Part shown: positions 24,504-37,920 of the stretch, one piece after another
Position numbering within the stretch: the stretch's first letter is position 1
Layout: every line of letters starts with the position of its first letter
Assembly: GCF_020520425.1 (NCBI RefSeq)
Contig: NC_079487.1
Span: forward strand, 104,070,141-104,134,140
Direction: 5' to 3'
DNA: 64,000 nt
Source: Spinacia oleracea
Taxonomy: Eukaryota; Streptophyta; Magnoliopsida; Caryophyllales; Amaranthaceae
Made by a program: the position numbers and the translations under genes
The notes under the pieces: model-generated
Seen by the model: the letters and a program-made list of their open reading frames with translations, nothing else
Told to the model about the DNA's origin: nothing
Databases searched by the model: none

Positions 24504-27152
24504 GTGGTATCACGAGCCTCTAATTAATTCCATGATAATTAGTTAACATGGTTAAATTTTATAAATTTGCAAGGAATTAAAAGGGATGATTAATTTCGTA
24601 ATTGTAATTAATTGCAAATTTGCGATTATTTAATTATATGTTCGCAGTTTTTCGGCAGTTTCTTCGTTTCTGGACGAAATCGAGTGATTTTTGTGTCAAT
24701 TCTGTAAGTAAAAGGCATTCTAAAATTTTGACAAAAAGAACAATTTTTTGGCCGAACCCAGAATTCCCAAATTCGAAGCCTAACTATGACTTTTCGGAGG
24801 TTTTAGTTTTTCGAACGCAAAATTTGTAATTTTTAAGATGTTAAATTAAATATTCGCGCTTCTTGTTGTTAAATCTTGAATTTTTGATTGACCTACAGTA
24901 TATGTTTAACAAATTTAAGTGCCTAAGCTTGTTAATTATACAACCTAATTTGTAGTTGTAATTAATTTGTTGAAATTCGAATAATTTAGAATTTGATTTG
25001 ATTTTCATAACTAATTGACGATTTAATTAGGTATCCATGATTAAAAACCACCATAAAAATTGTTAATTTTGATAAATTTCAAATTTTTATGACCTAGTTT
25101 TGAATCCATGTTAATCGGAAATTAATTGATTAATAAATTTTCGATTTTTCGCCCTAAATTTATGAAATTAATATAATTTATTAATTTGTCAATAAATTTG
25201 AATTAAAAAGTTTTAATTTTTTTTATATAATTCGCTCATGAATTTTGCACGCACAAAGCAATGAACGCTACGTGTTACCCTTAAGGGGTGTTGTATAGTG
25301 CGGGCATGCGACGACGAGCAAAGGAGCTCGTCGCCCATGCGGTACGAATGCAGCGAGCAACAAGTGTGGCGCGCGCGCAAGGCAGTGATGCCTTGGCGTG
25401 TGTGCTGCGCGATGGGCGATGGGGGCAAGGCACAAGCCGAGCGAGCAGACACGTGTGGGCAGCGATGGATGTTGCGCCACAGCGCGCGCTGCCTCGCCCA
25501 GCGAGCAGACCAGTACGTGTTGAGCAAGGCGGGCTGCGCGCATGCGTGGCTGGGCTGGCTGCGATGCGTGTGGCCTGCTTGTGCATTGCTGTGCGATCAA
25601 TCGTTGGGGGCGCTGATGCCTCGTGACTCGATGGGGCTTGGGCGCAAGCCCAAGTGCCTCATCTTGTTACGATTGATGCGCTTTGAATTTAATTTTAAAA
25701 TTTCAGTTCGGAAACGATTTTAATTAATTTTAAAATTCGTAATTTAATTTTTTCTCGGAATTTAATTTTGAATAATCTAATTATTATAAATTCTAAGTTA
25801 TACTAATTATTTTACTAAAATTAAAACCTTGAATAAATTTAAATTTATTTATTTAATTCAACTGAAAATAAATTAAAGGATTCAATTAATAATTTATACG
25901 AGCTTTGAATTTTAATTAAATTTGTATGTTTCCGGTTAGACTAGGAAATACAATTTTATGTTTAAAATTAGTAAATCATGTAAATTTATTGGTTTAAGTG
26001 GGAGCCTTTTAGTCATAAACTCTTGATTAGGTCTACAATCCTTTAAGGTTAAAACAACTTGATTAGAATTAATAAGGATTGAATAATTGGTAGATTATTG
26101 GAACCCTTGATTAATTGCTGCAAATGTTTATGTGATGCATAATATGTTCTACTAACCAGCTATGTGGGCCATTCATGATAATGAATTGGTGAGTGGTATA
26201 TATTGTATATGTACTGTTTTGCAGGTTATTGAAAGTGACTAGTATGGCCCAAATAGGATAGAAAATATGGTCTGCGTACCATTAATTTGAATGTAAAATT
26301 GGTCTAATGCACAAAAGTTTTTAATTTAAATATGGTCTGCGTACCATCAAATAGTTGTAATTAGTTTAAATTATAGCTGATCCTATTTAAAGAAAATGGC
26401 GCCTCCCATGGTGAAATTCAAGACGGAGTTTCCAATCCATTTTCAAGACGGAGTTTGAAGTTGAAGCTTCAAGATGAAGTCGGGCCATACTAGATCACAT
26501 TTATATCTTATGCATGTTTTAAGTTATTTATTGCTTTAAATATGTCTTAATTATGCATGAGATTGTGGCTTGATTATGTTGCATGATTAAGGATTTTAGT
26601 TCACTTAAAATCTAACCAACATAGTAAGAGCCTTAAGTTCCAAACTTTAAAATTAAGTTAAAAGGTGTCATGCCAAAATAACACTTACTTGGATAAACCT
26701 TTACATCAATCTTAGTAATAGTTTTCCGCCTAAGCGAGGTGTTACTTATTGATCCTAAAGGGGTAAGGTACACAAATAATTGTGAGTATATGTTAGTTTT
26801 GGTGAAACTCAACGATATAAGTAAGGAGTCCTTTTATGTCGTGGCAAATGTGATAGGTTTACCTAATAAGTTATTAGACGTACCTATCAACCAAGAGTAG
26901 TTTCTAGACTATTAGCAAAGGGCTTTTGCTTACCTAAAATATTTTAGAATTGAGTCTAAATACGTAATGTGCTTAATTCTTCAATGATTTAAGGATCTTG
27001 GAATCATTTTATTCACACCTGCCGGAACAAATGACTTGAATAAAATGCTTAATAAATGATAAATTATGCATGTATGCTAGAATTTAACTTTATTAAGAGA
27101 AACTGTGAATGGTTATTTATTTGTTTATTCTTTTTCAATTGTAGTTTTTACT
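24504..27152 (+). other. Copia leader: primer-binding site and long untranslated region
   Basis: TGGTATCACGAGCC (24505-24518) resembles the initiator tRNA-Met primer site TGGTATCAGAGC. About 2.6 kb of non-coding leader follows, including a GC-rich block at 25250-25640 and a doubled ATATGGTCTGCGTACCAT (26265 and 26330). No supported gene before gag. Confidence 0.75.
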
Positions 27153-28007
27153 ATGGCTAACAACAATCAAAACATCATCAGGGGTTCTGAGCTTATGGTC
27201 AAGCTGAACCTAACAAATTTTCTTGAATGGGAAGCTAAGCTAGTTGAAGTAGTCAGACTCAATAGATTTGAGTATGTACTGTTCCATCCCATGCCAAGCT
27301 ACTATGCCAGAGACATGACCCCTGAAAGATATGTCGCCTGGGATGCGGACCTCAAAAAGGTTATGAGTCTCATGCTGAACAATATCCCTGATGACTGGGC
27401 TAGAAGGTTTGTAGCCTACGAACCTTTTACGCTCATTAAGAATCTGAGGGATATCTGTCGTGGAAACACGGAGGACAGGGACCTAAATGTCCATGAGTTG
27501 ATTGAATCAATGTCTGGTCTAAAGGTTAGTTCTCATAACAGGTGTTTTAGGATGGAGGTCCAAGAAACACATGTTCAGCTCCTTCGCACTAAACAAAGAA
27601 TTGGTGTCCCACTAAGGTTCCATGTAGAGCTTATGCTTTCATATTTTGATCTCCTAAGTCTGCTAGGAACACCAATGAGCGAAAGGATGACAGTCTCTAT
27701 CTTGCTCAATTCACTGCACAGTGGGTTTGGTCGCTTTAAGAAACTATACCTAAGTGAACCAAGAGAAGAAACAGTTACAGAGTTTGTTCACCTTGTCAGA
27801 AAGGCTGAGATAGTACTCGACTGTGAAGCCAAAGATTTACTCAAGGCTAAAGGGAGACCCTTCATGAAAGGTGGAAAGTCCAATGGCAATGCTGAGTCAA
27901 AGAAGAAGAAGAAGAAGACAAAGCAGGACAAGTCCACATTAAGTTGTCTTTATTTGGATGGAATTGGCGATTACAAGAGAGAATGTCCAAAGCTTAAGGA
28001 AGATTAG
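27153..28007 (+). pseudogene. Copia gag
   Basis: Capsid/nucleocapsid region starting MANNNQNIIRG. The first two thirds is a typical copia gag (UBN2-like) with LNLTNFLEWEAKL and the later leucine-rich block; a lysine-rich segment (KKKKKKTKQDK) precedes the nucleocapsid knuckle. The CCHC knuckle is damaged: CLYLDGIGDYKREC lacks the second Cys and has Asp at the His position. The frame ends at TAG (28005-28007), and the same frame then continues into the protease region. Confidence 0.88.
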
Positions 28008-28700
28008 AAGAACGGAACAGTCGTTCCATCTTCAGGTATTTTTGTTATAGACTGTATACTTGCTAATTCAACTTCTTGGGTATTAGATACAGGTTGTGGC
28101 TCACACTTATGTTACAATTCGCACGGACTAAGAAGAAGTAGAAGGTTAAGCAAGGGTGAAGTCGACCTACGAGTGGGAAATGGAGCACGGATTGCTGCAT
28201 TAGCTGTAGGAACTTATTATTTGTCATTTCCCTCTGGGCTAGTTTTGGAACTGGAAGATTGTTTCCATGTTCCAAGTCTTACTAAAAACATCATTTCTGT
28301 TTCTTGCTTAGATGCTAAGGGATTTTCCTTTTTAATAAAAAACAATAGTTGTTCGTTTTATTTTAAAGAGATGTTTTATGGATCTGCTAGATTAGTCAAT
28401 GGACTTTATTTATTAGATCACGACAAACAGGTTTATAACATAAATACCAAAAAGGCGAAAAAGAATGATTCAGATCTCACATATCTGTGGCATTTTCGAT
28501 TAGGCCATATAAACATAAAGCGCATAGAAAGACTTCAAAAGGAAGGAATTCTAGAACCATTTGACTTAGAGGATTATGGTAAGTGTGAATCATGTTTACT
28601 TGGCAAAATGACAAAGCAACCTTTCTCTAAAGTTGGAGAAAGAGAAACTGAACTATTGGGTTTAATCCATACAGATGTATGTGGACCAATGAGTACAAAT
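28008..28700 (+). pseudogene. Copia protease and integrase N-terminal region
   Basis: In the same frame as gag after its TAG. The aspartic protease site is WVLDTGCGSH. The GAG-pre-integrase zinc region follows: LWHFRLGHIN...CESCLLGKMTKQPF, with the His-His/Cys-Cys pattern, then HTDVCGPM. The frame is lost near 28700, where the integrase core resumes in another frame. Confidence 0.88.
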
Positions 28701-29225
28701 TCTTCAGCTACTTTATCCCTTTCACTGATGACTTCAGTAGATATGGTTATGTCTACCTAATGAAGCATAAGTCTGAATCCTTTGACAAATTCAAGGAATT
28801 TCAGAGTGAAGTAGAGAATCAATTAGGCAAGAAGATTAAGGCACTGCGGTCTGATAGAGGCGGTGAATATCTGAGCTATGAATTTGATGACCATCTGAAA
28901 GAATGTGGAATTCTATCAGAATTGACTCCTCCTGGAACACCTCAATGGAACGGTGTGTCGGAACGGAGGAATAGAACCTTGCTAGACATGGTTAGATCAG
29001 TGATGGGTCAGACCGAACTTCCAATAGAATTTTGGGGACATGCACTTAATACAGCTGCACTCACTATAAATAGAGCTCCGTCTAAAGCTGTTGAAAAGAC
29101 TCCATATGAGTTATGGTTTGGAAAGCCTCCAAAAGTGTATTTTCTTAAGATTTGGGGTTGTGGAGTATACGTCAAACGATTAATTTTAGACAAACTTCAA
29201 CCAAAATCTGACAAAATGTATCCTT
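28690..29225 (+). pseudogene. Copia integrase core
   Basis: Core region with FTDDFSRYGYVYLMK, LRSDRGGEYLS and PGTPQWNGVSERRNRTLLD, which carry the D, D and E residues of the DDE triad. A second frameshift near 29220 separates it from the rest of the integrase region. Confidence 0.88.
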
Positions 29226-29675
29226 GTGGGCTACCCAAAGGGAACAAAGGGGTATTACTTCTACAATACATATGAGAACAAGGTGTTTGTTGCTCGAGAT
29301 GGTATCTTTTTGGAAAGAGTTCACATTTCCAAAATGACAAGTGGGAGAAAAGTAGACCTCGAAGAAATTCGAGTCGAACAACAAACTCTAGAGAATGCTC
29401 AAGATGACATTCAGGATGAAACTCAGAGATCTTTAGAAGTATCTGGTGAGAATTAAGGACCATCTAGAAATGTAACCCCGCGTAGATCGCAAAGATATAG
29501 ATCTCAACCGGAAAGGTACTTAGGTATTTTGACGAACGAGAGCTATGAAGTTCTATTACTTGAAAGTGATGAACCTGCGACTTACAAACAAGCTATGACG
29601 AGCCCTAGCTCCAAGCAATGGCAAGAAGCCATGCAATCTGAATTAGACTCCATGTCTGAAAACCAAGTTTGAGAT
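29226..29675 (+). pseudogene. Copia integrase C-terminal and linker region
   Basis: GYPKGTKGYYFYN and VFVARDGIFLERVHI are typical of the copia linker between integrase and RT. In-frame stops follow at TAA (about 29454) and TGA (about 29670), between NQV and DLVDLPDGY. Confidence 0.82.
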
Positions 29676-30577
29676 TTGGTCGATTTGCCAGATGGCTACC
29701 AAGCCATAGGAAGCAAATGGGTTTTCAAACTGAAAAAGGACAAGGATGGGAAACTTGAAGTTTTCAAAGCTAGATTGGTTGCAAAAGGTTACAGGCAAGT
29801 CCACGGTGTGGATTACGATGAAACCTTTTCACCAGTTGCAATGCTAAAGTCTATTCGGATAATGTTAGCAATCGCTGCAAATTACGATTACGAAATATGG
29901 CAGATGGATGTCAAAATCGCTTTCTTAAACGGCGTTTTAACAGAAACTATGTTTATGACACAGCCTGAGGGTTTTGAGGATCCAAAGAATGCTAAAAAGG
30001 TATGCAAGCTTAAGAAATCAATCTACGGATTAAAGCAAGCATCAAGGAGCTGGAATATACGTTTTGATGAAGCAGTCAGTGACTTTGGTAGTATTATATG
30101 TCGACAACATATTACTTATCGGAAATGACATTCTTATGTTGAACTCTGTCAAGATTTGTCTTGAGAAATGTTTTTCGATGAAGGATCTAGGAGAAGCACA
30201 GTACATACTGGGCATCAAGATTTACAGAGATAGATCTAAGAAGATGATTGGACTCAGTCAAACCAGTTATATCAATAAAGTGCTTGAAAGGTTCAATATG
30301 GCAGACTCCAAGCGAGGCTACCTACCCATGTCTCATGGAATGACTCTAAGCAAGACTCAGTGCCCAAAAACACTTTATGAGCGTAGACGAATGAGTGGGA
30401 TTCCATATGCATCATTGATTGGTTCAATAATGTATGCTATGATATGTACACGCCCGGATGTACGCACTCAGTGCTACGAGCAGATACCAGTCAGACCCAG
30501 TAGAGGCACATTGGACTGCTGCCAAGAATATTCTAAAGTACCTGAAAAGGCACAAAGATGATTTCCTGGTCTATGGT
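29676..30577 (+). pseudogene. Copia reverse transcriptase, broken
   Basis: KWVFKLKKDKDG, ARLVAKGYRQ, DYDETFSPVAM, WQMDVKIAFLNG and KSIYGLKQASRSWN mark the RT fingers and palm. A deletion near 30085 removes sequence just before the active site, which then reads YVDN rather than YVDD, in a different frame. MKDLGEAQYILGI and SLIGSIMYAMICTRPD follow, and the frame shifts again near 30465 and 30505. The region stops at 30577, where a CACTA element interrupts it. Confidence 0.88.
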
Positions 30578-30725
30578 CACTACAAGAAAAGAGTACATAT
30601 TTAGACGGAATAATTGCGACAGTGTGACAAAGGGTCGCAGGAGCTTTGGGGCCGCGAATATTAATTTGCAAATTACGACGCTTTAGAGAGCCGAAATATA
30701 TTACGACGGTCTAAAGCGTCGCTAC

Positions 30726-33700
30726 TAGCAAAAAAAAAACACGTGGAACCCACATGTTTTTAAGCCCGCAAAACCAATTATACATTCAGGCAAAACAAAA
30801 TCCCGCCTAATTCTCCTAAAATTTTCGATGAATCGCGCTTTACACTCACTCCATCTCCCACGTTTCCCTCAACCTCCTCACCGATCTACCTCCAAAACCT
30901 AACCTCCATCTATCAGATTTCCTGATGAATCCGTCTTCACTCCTCCTCACCTTCAGCACCATTAATGAATTCCAATCAAATCTCTCAATCCTCCCAGTTC
31001 ATCCCACTTTTATCTCACTTCATTTTATATATTCATGGAAAATCCCAATTGAATCACAATTCGGCCAACAAATTCAAGTTAAATTCGTTGTTTCCTCTGG
31101 TTTTTTTTTATTGGAGAGCATCCTCTGATTTTTTATTTGCTGCTTCCTTGGTGTATGGGATGCATTTTCTCTAGTAACTCGATCTTCCAGGTTAGGTTCT
31201 TTTGTAACTTTTGTTGCAGAAATTGTATGCTTTATTGTTAATTTGAGAGTTTCTTGATTGTTTAAATTATACTAGCTCCCTGATTAGATGAAGTTTATAT
31301 TTCCCCATTGCTTGTTCTTTTCTACGCTTCTCTGCGGTAATTCTCTAGCTTCTCACTTCCTCGGCTAATTACCCCATCTAATTCAAGTATTGTGTTTCTA
31401 TGTTAGGGTTTTAGATGAATTTGGAGTTCTTTTTGCTATTGATTTGCGAGTCAATTCGATTTTAGGGTTTAAAATAAATAATTATTTTGGAGTTCTAATT
31501 ATTGTTTAAATATCATAGACCATTTTGAAATTTGTTAATTGAGTTGTATTTGTTGCAATTTGGGGAATTATGAAATTAGAGTTGTTTTCCAATTTTTTGT
31601 GAGGTTTGGAGAATTATGCTCGACATTTGTTTTGATAGTAGGGATGTATGTCTTTTTTTGGAGTTATTTTCTTTTAGTTTCTCCTTTTCTTTGCATCAGT
31701 TTTTTCTAGAATGAAATATCAATAATGTATCTCAGACTTTCAGTAGATGTCCTGAAGATATGCATATCATCCTTTTATCGTCCTTACAATTTATTTTTTA
31801 TGTTATGGGTGCATACAAAGCTGAATTAGGTGAAATTTTATCTTACTATCTTGACGCGTGATTTGATAGGTATGGCTGAATTGTCATTTTGTAATTTCAT
31901 TTTACCTGTTAATGTTGAAGGGTTTTCTTTGCACTCTTAGCAAAGGGAATGGAGCCTTTAGAAGTTAGAGGGAGGAATCTATACTCCATATCAATTGGGT
32001 TTTGGAGACTATTAAAGAGCATTTGACTATCTCAGAGTATGATATATTGATATGGAATAAATGGCTCTTTTGGAGCTTAGTATCCGCCATCATAGTCTTT
32101 ATGTTAAGATTCTTAAGACATTAGGTATCTTTTGAGTACTTTGACCTTAATGGAGTTATAAATGCTGAACAAAACAATATGCTAGGGTACTGCACTTCTC
32201 TGTCAATTGGATTTATAAATGTATACGAGGGTACTGCACTTCTCCGTCAATTGGATTTAATGTTGGTATTTGATCACTCTAACTAATGAGAATTATCTTA
32301 GAAACATCATCATAGGGTCAACAGTTGTAAGCTCGTCAATTTTTTCAGAAATCCAATTGTTGGTACTTCCAGGAGTTTTGGTATTAAAAAGAATTAAGAT
32401 AAGTTTAAACAAAGTTATTATCACATCACCGAATGAACATATATTGTAAATTCTTGTACAAGACGGTTTGATCGTGAGTGTTCGAAATCTTGTATACCCC
32501 TCAGAATATTCATTAATGCAGGTGAGTTAGTTATGGTATTAGAAACATATTATTCAAAGTATGATTTACTGTTCTAGCATTTTGTCCTAATTCCTTTGAA
32601 AATCTGAAATTGATGACTAAATGGTTTCCAATTTCATAAATAAAGAGCAAAGGAGAGAGAGTAGAATATGACAATAATAATACGAAGTGTCTGATTTTTT
32701 TCCAGTTTGATTGGGTCTTATTTTTTTCCAGTTTGATTGTGTCTGATATTTTCTAGTTTGATTGAGTATGATTTTTTCCCATGTTATGAAAAAAGAAAAT
32801 ATGAGAAATTGAAATGGTTGTTTCAGTGCAGTGGCTAACTTCCAGCTGCATTGGTGTTTCTCTCTTTTGCTTTATTGAATTTTCTTGGTTGAACACATTA
32901 ATGGAAGGATGATACATACAGTGATATTAGGTAGCTTGTCCAGTGAAATTGTATGTGCATGTAGCAGTGTAGCACTATTGTGTTTTAGTTGATAATGGAC
33001 TCACGTTCTATATATTTTTGTGCTACTAAGGATTCAGTATATGACATCTAGATTTGTGACCAATTTGTAGTAGTTTCCCTCATGGGAGGTAGAATGAATG
33101 GGTTCAATTGCCAAATAAGTAAATGGAAATAGCATCCCTCCGAAGTCAGAATTTCCAATCAAAAAACAGTATAAATTAGAAGGAAGGAAAGGTGAATATA
33201 AATATATCCATTGGAAAATGTTTACAATCAAAGTGTTTGATAACTGATGTATAATTCTGTAGGTAGCTATTCAACCTACGAGGGCTACAACTATAACAGC
33301 TTGAAGGAACCTCCTAAAAAATGCACCATGTAACATTTTCTTCCTAAAAAGTAAACTTACATTCCCTAATAGTATATGCTACAAAAGAGAAACCGAAGTT
33401 ACCAAGTAATACAAGGTAAAAAACTGTACAAGTACAAAATATAGTCTGCTTTCTAAAATTGGAACTCTATTCCTACATTATAGGTCTTTATCAACAACTC
33501 TTGGAAAAATAGAATATAAAAGAACTAAATGATATTGGATGAAGAGTAGGGCAAGATATATTCCTATATGAAAATCCGTTCTGACTGAGGTGTATATATC
33601 TGATTTCTCTGTCTAATTTTTCAACCTTCAAACAAAAAGCTTCAGATTAACAAAGGGGCCTAAAGAAAATAAATTTTATACACATAACAAACATATATTT

Positions 33701-34720
33701 TCATAGGTTGTCAAATGGACATGTGTATGTATGAAGTAGTAACAACTTATAAAGCATAAATCTGAAATACCTTATATTTCTTACAATAACAATCAATTAG
33801 AAACGCTAAACAAACCCCCTCCCGCCCTCAAAATAAAGTAAGAGGAAAGAAACATTATATCACATTAACGATGAAGCCGAATTGCTACTTCCAGTTGTTT
33901 GGTTATTGTTTACTGGATGAAGTTTTGGGGAGTGTGTGCCAGGTGGTGATTAGATTTTACTCAGTATCAAGTATTAACAGTTGTCTTTTCTGTTTCTTTT
34001 GGGAAATAATTGGAGCTTCACATATTTTTTTGGTTAAAATACTTCACCCTTGTGGGTCTTCTACTCTATGACTCTATGACTTGTATATTCTAGAATCTAG
34101 ACCACTCATGAGCTAACTGCCAATTAGAGCCAGGATGGATTTCTTTTTCTCAACCAGATTTGTACTTTACTTCAATATATAATGAGTTTTCTGTCTGGTG
34201 AGATACTGGGATATATAGGACCAATTTATATAGAAAAGTTTTACTGCACCTGTTATAGTGTCTAGGATGTACTCGTACAATTAAGTTACTTCTTGAAGTA
34301 TGGATTCTGGAACATGTTAAGAGCTTCTTGTAGACCTTTTTTTGTTAGCCAGAAGGCAGAAGCTAATGTAGTACTTTAACATGATGTAATTCATGGGTGC
34401 ATTCTTTCATTAACTGTCATGTATGTTATTTAAAAATTACACTATCTTGCAATCAGAGTAGATAAGTGTGCAGTGGAGCAAAGCGACCAATGATTAGAGA
34501 ATTTTAATACGGGTAAACAGTACTGATCAGAGCTGCATCGGCTATGCAATAGTGTATCATTACCTGAAAATGTGGCATATCTAATTTACATATTAAAATG
34601 CTTTTTTGTAGATTATTGATGATTCTTGTGGCAATGGTGAAAACCAGGCGAGACATGAGACTTTGACACTATTGCCAAAACCAAGGTAATTTCACATGGA
34701 GTTAACTACGTTTCATGCTT
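30726..34720. other. Left interior of the outer CACTA, mostly non-coding
   Basis: AT-rich, intron- and UTR-like sequence. About 30830-31190 looks like a gene leader (CT-rich, followed by a donor-like CAGGTTAGG near 31190), suggesting captured 5' gene sequence I cannot name. A segment at 34488-34600 is repeated at 47594-47703. No confident coding exon. Confidence 0.5.
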
Positions 34721-34739
34721 TATCACTAGTAGAAAAAAC

Positions 34740-35065
34740 CCTTATTGCAGCGGGCTTTTAGACCCCTGTTGCAGCGTACATCGTATGCTGCAACTGGGGG
34801 CCCTGCAACAAGTCTGAACTTGTTGCAGCGTACAAGTTCGCTGCAAAAAGTGATTTGTTGCAGCGGGCTTTTAGATGTACGCTGCAACAAGTGCCAAAAA
34901 ATTGGCAAAAATTTGGACTTGTTGCAACGTACATATATATATGTACGCTGCAAAAGACTCAACTTTTTGCAGCGTACATTTATTTGTACGCTGCAACAAG
35001 TCTGAATTTTTGCGAAATTTTTTTCCCTTGTTGCAGCGTACAATATATATGTACGCTGCAACAAA
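34740..35065. repeat. Left subterminal repeats of the inner CACTA
   Basis: Alternating direct and inverted copies of TTGCAGCGTACA and TGTACGCTGCAACAAG. Such arrays bind the CACTA transposase subunit (TNPA-like) in En/Spm. The right-hand counterpart is 42045-42240. Open frames crossing this array are artefacts of the repeat. Confidence 0.85.
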
Positions 35066-35479
35066 GCACTTTTGGCGGGAAAATTCTAATTTTGTTTAGG
35101 GATACCTAGAGTGCCTTGCACCAAATATAGAAACCTGTCAAAACAATAATAGAATAACGCAACCTGTATAACAAATATAAAAACAACAACTGGAGTTTTG
35201 TATACTATATATCCCAAAACCAAATTAAGTGCACATATTACATTTAAATATATGTTCCAATTTCAACATAAACATACATTTTAATATAAAATTTATTCTA
35301 TAACAACTAAACCAACTCGATCAAGCGCGCTAAAGCCAATAATAAATACTTGCTGGTAAAAAACTTGGCCCATTGCTCACGAACCACATCAAATTCCTCG
35401 CATAAGGCGCAATCCTCGGAGTGTAGACCTTTACAAAAACAGAAATTTAAATTAAACATTAGATTAAATACAAATTAAA

Positions 35480-37920
35480 TATCACATTTTAACATTCAAG
35501 AAACTAATGACAATGTCCTAATAGTCTAAAATGAGTCCTTAGGTTCTTTAGTTCAAAGTTAGGAGCGAAAATGTCATTTTAGCCTAAATATGACCTATAA
35601 TGACCCAATGAGCCTATAGGTGCATAAATAGATTGGAACGAGTCTTAGATCGTTAAAATTATGCATATTAAACATGTAATAAATTTTAAATGAGTCCTTA
35701 GGTTCTTTATTTTAAAGTTGGGAGCGAAAATGCCTTATTTTAGCCTAGATATGACCTATAACGATCAAACAAGCATTAAATGGGTATAAGTAGATTAGAA
35801 TAAGTCCTAGAAACTCAAAACTAAGCTTATTAATCATATAATAATTTAAAAATGAGTCCTTAGGTTCTTAAGTTCAAAGTTGGGAGCGAAAATATCATTT
35901 TAGCCTAAATATGACCTAAAACGACACAATGAGCCTTAAATGGGCATAAATGGATTGGAATGAGTCCTAGAAAGTTAAAACTAGAATATAAAACATTTAG
36001 TAGGTTTAAAATGAGTCCTTAGGTTCTTTAGTTCATAGTTGGGAGCGAAAATGTCATTTTAGCCTAAATATGACCTACAACGACCTAATGAGCCTTAAAG
36101 GTGCATAAATAGATTGGAACGAGTCTTATAAAGTTAAAATTATGCATATTAAACATGTATTAAGTTTAAAATGAGTGCTTAGGTTCTTTATTTTAAAGTT
36201 AGGAGCGAAAATGCCTCATTTTAGCCTGAATATGACCTATAACTATCAAACAAGCATTAAATGTGCATAAATAGATTAGAATAAGTCTTAGAAACTTAAA
36301 ACTAAGCATATTAATCATATAATAAGTTTAAAATGAGTCATTAGGTTCTTAAGTTCAAAGTTGGGAGCGAAAATGGCACTTTAGCCTAAATATGACCTAC
36401 AACGACCTAATGAGCCTTAAAGGTGCATAAATAGATTGGAACGAGTCTTATAAAGTTAAAATTATGCATATTAAACATGTATTAAGTTTAAAATGAGTGC
36501 TTAGGTTCTTTATTTTAAAGTTGGGAGCGAAAATGCCTCATTTTAGCCTAAATATGACCTATAACGATAAAACAAACATTAAATGTGCATAAATAGATTA
36601 AAATAAGTCTTAGAAACTTAAAACTAAGCATATTTATCATATAATAAGTTTAAAATGAGTCATTAGGTTCTTAAGTTCAAAGTTGGGAGCGAAAATGTCA
36701 TTTTAGCCTAAATATGATCTATAACGACACAATGAGCCTTAAATGTGCATAAATGGATTGGAATGAGTCCTAGAAAGTTAAAAATAAGCATATAAAACAT
36801 TTAGTAAGTTTAAAATGAGTCCTTAGGTTCTTTGGTTCATAGTTGGGAGCGAAAATGTCATTTTAGCCTAAATATGTCCTATAACGACCAAACAAGCCTT
36901 AAATGTGTATAAGTAGTTAGAATAAGTCTTAGAAACTTAAAACTAAGCATATTAAACATGTAATAAGTTTAAAATAAGTCCTTAGGTTCTTTATTTTAAA
37001 GTTGGGAGCGAAAATACCTTATTTTATCCTAAATATGACCTACAACGATAAAACAAGCATTAAATGTGCATAAATAGATTATAATAAGTCTAAGAAACTT
37101 AAAACTAAGCATATTTATCATATAATAAGTTTAAAATGAGCTATTAGGTTCTTAAGTTCAAAGTTGGGAGCGAAAATGTCATTTTAGCCTGGGGTTGGAT
37201 AATTTTAAACACATACTAATTCCAAAATATGCTAAACCAAATAGATTGGATTAAGTCTTGGAAAGTTGAAACTAATCATATGAATCATGTATTTAAGTTT
37301 GACATGAGTTTTTAGGTTCGTTAGTTCAAAGTTGGGAACGAAAGTGACATTTTAGCCTATATATGACCTATAACGGCAAAAGAAGTCTCGAATGTGCAGA
37401 GATAGATTGGAACGAGTGTTGGAAATTTAAAACTAATCATATTAATCATGTAATAAGTTTGAAATGAATCCTTAGGTTATCTAGTTATGAATTGGGAGCG
37501 AAAATGACTTATTTTAGCCTAACTATGACCTATAACGACCAAAGTCTCAAATGTGCATACATAGATTAGAATGAGTTTTATAAAGTTAATACTATGCATA
37601 TTAATCATGTAATAAGAATAAAATGAGTCATTAGGTTCGTTAGTTCAAAGTTGGGAGCGAAAAATGTCATTTTAGCCTAATTATGACCTATAATGGCCAA
37701 ACAAGTCTCAAATGTGCATAAATAGATTGGATTGAGTCTTGGAAAGTTAAAGCTAATCATATAAATCATATAGTAAGTTTGAAATGAGTTCTTAGGTTCA
37801 TTAGTTCAAAGTTGGGAGCGAAAATGTCATTTTAGCCTAAATATGACCTATATAGCCAAACAAGTCTCAAATGTACATAAATAGATTGGATTGAGTCTTG
37901 GAAAGTTACAACTAATCATA
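35480..37920 (+). repeat. Satellite-like tandem array, about 160-bp unit, 15 copies
   Basis: The marker GGGAGCGAAAATG (with variants) recurs at about 35561, 35720, 35882, 36041, 36201, 36363, 36523, 36684, 36844, 37003, 37165, 37333, 37493, 37653 and 37813, at steps of 159-168 bp. Units fall into three types by the bases before the marker (TTTAGTTCA, TTATTTTAAAG, TTAAGTTCAAAG), mostly in repeating order. Confidence 0.92.

Noticed and set aside
25213..25723. Open frames in the copia leader
   Set aside because: A GC-rich island open in several frames; upstream of gag with no conserved motif.
34726..35109. Short proteins rich in LLQRTY/CNK repeats
   Set aside because: Pure translation of the CACTA subterminal repeat.
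35480..37920. Regularly spaced repeats that could suggest a CRISPR array
   Set aside because: Plant nuclear DNA, unit of 160 bp with no spacer/repeat division; it is a satellite.
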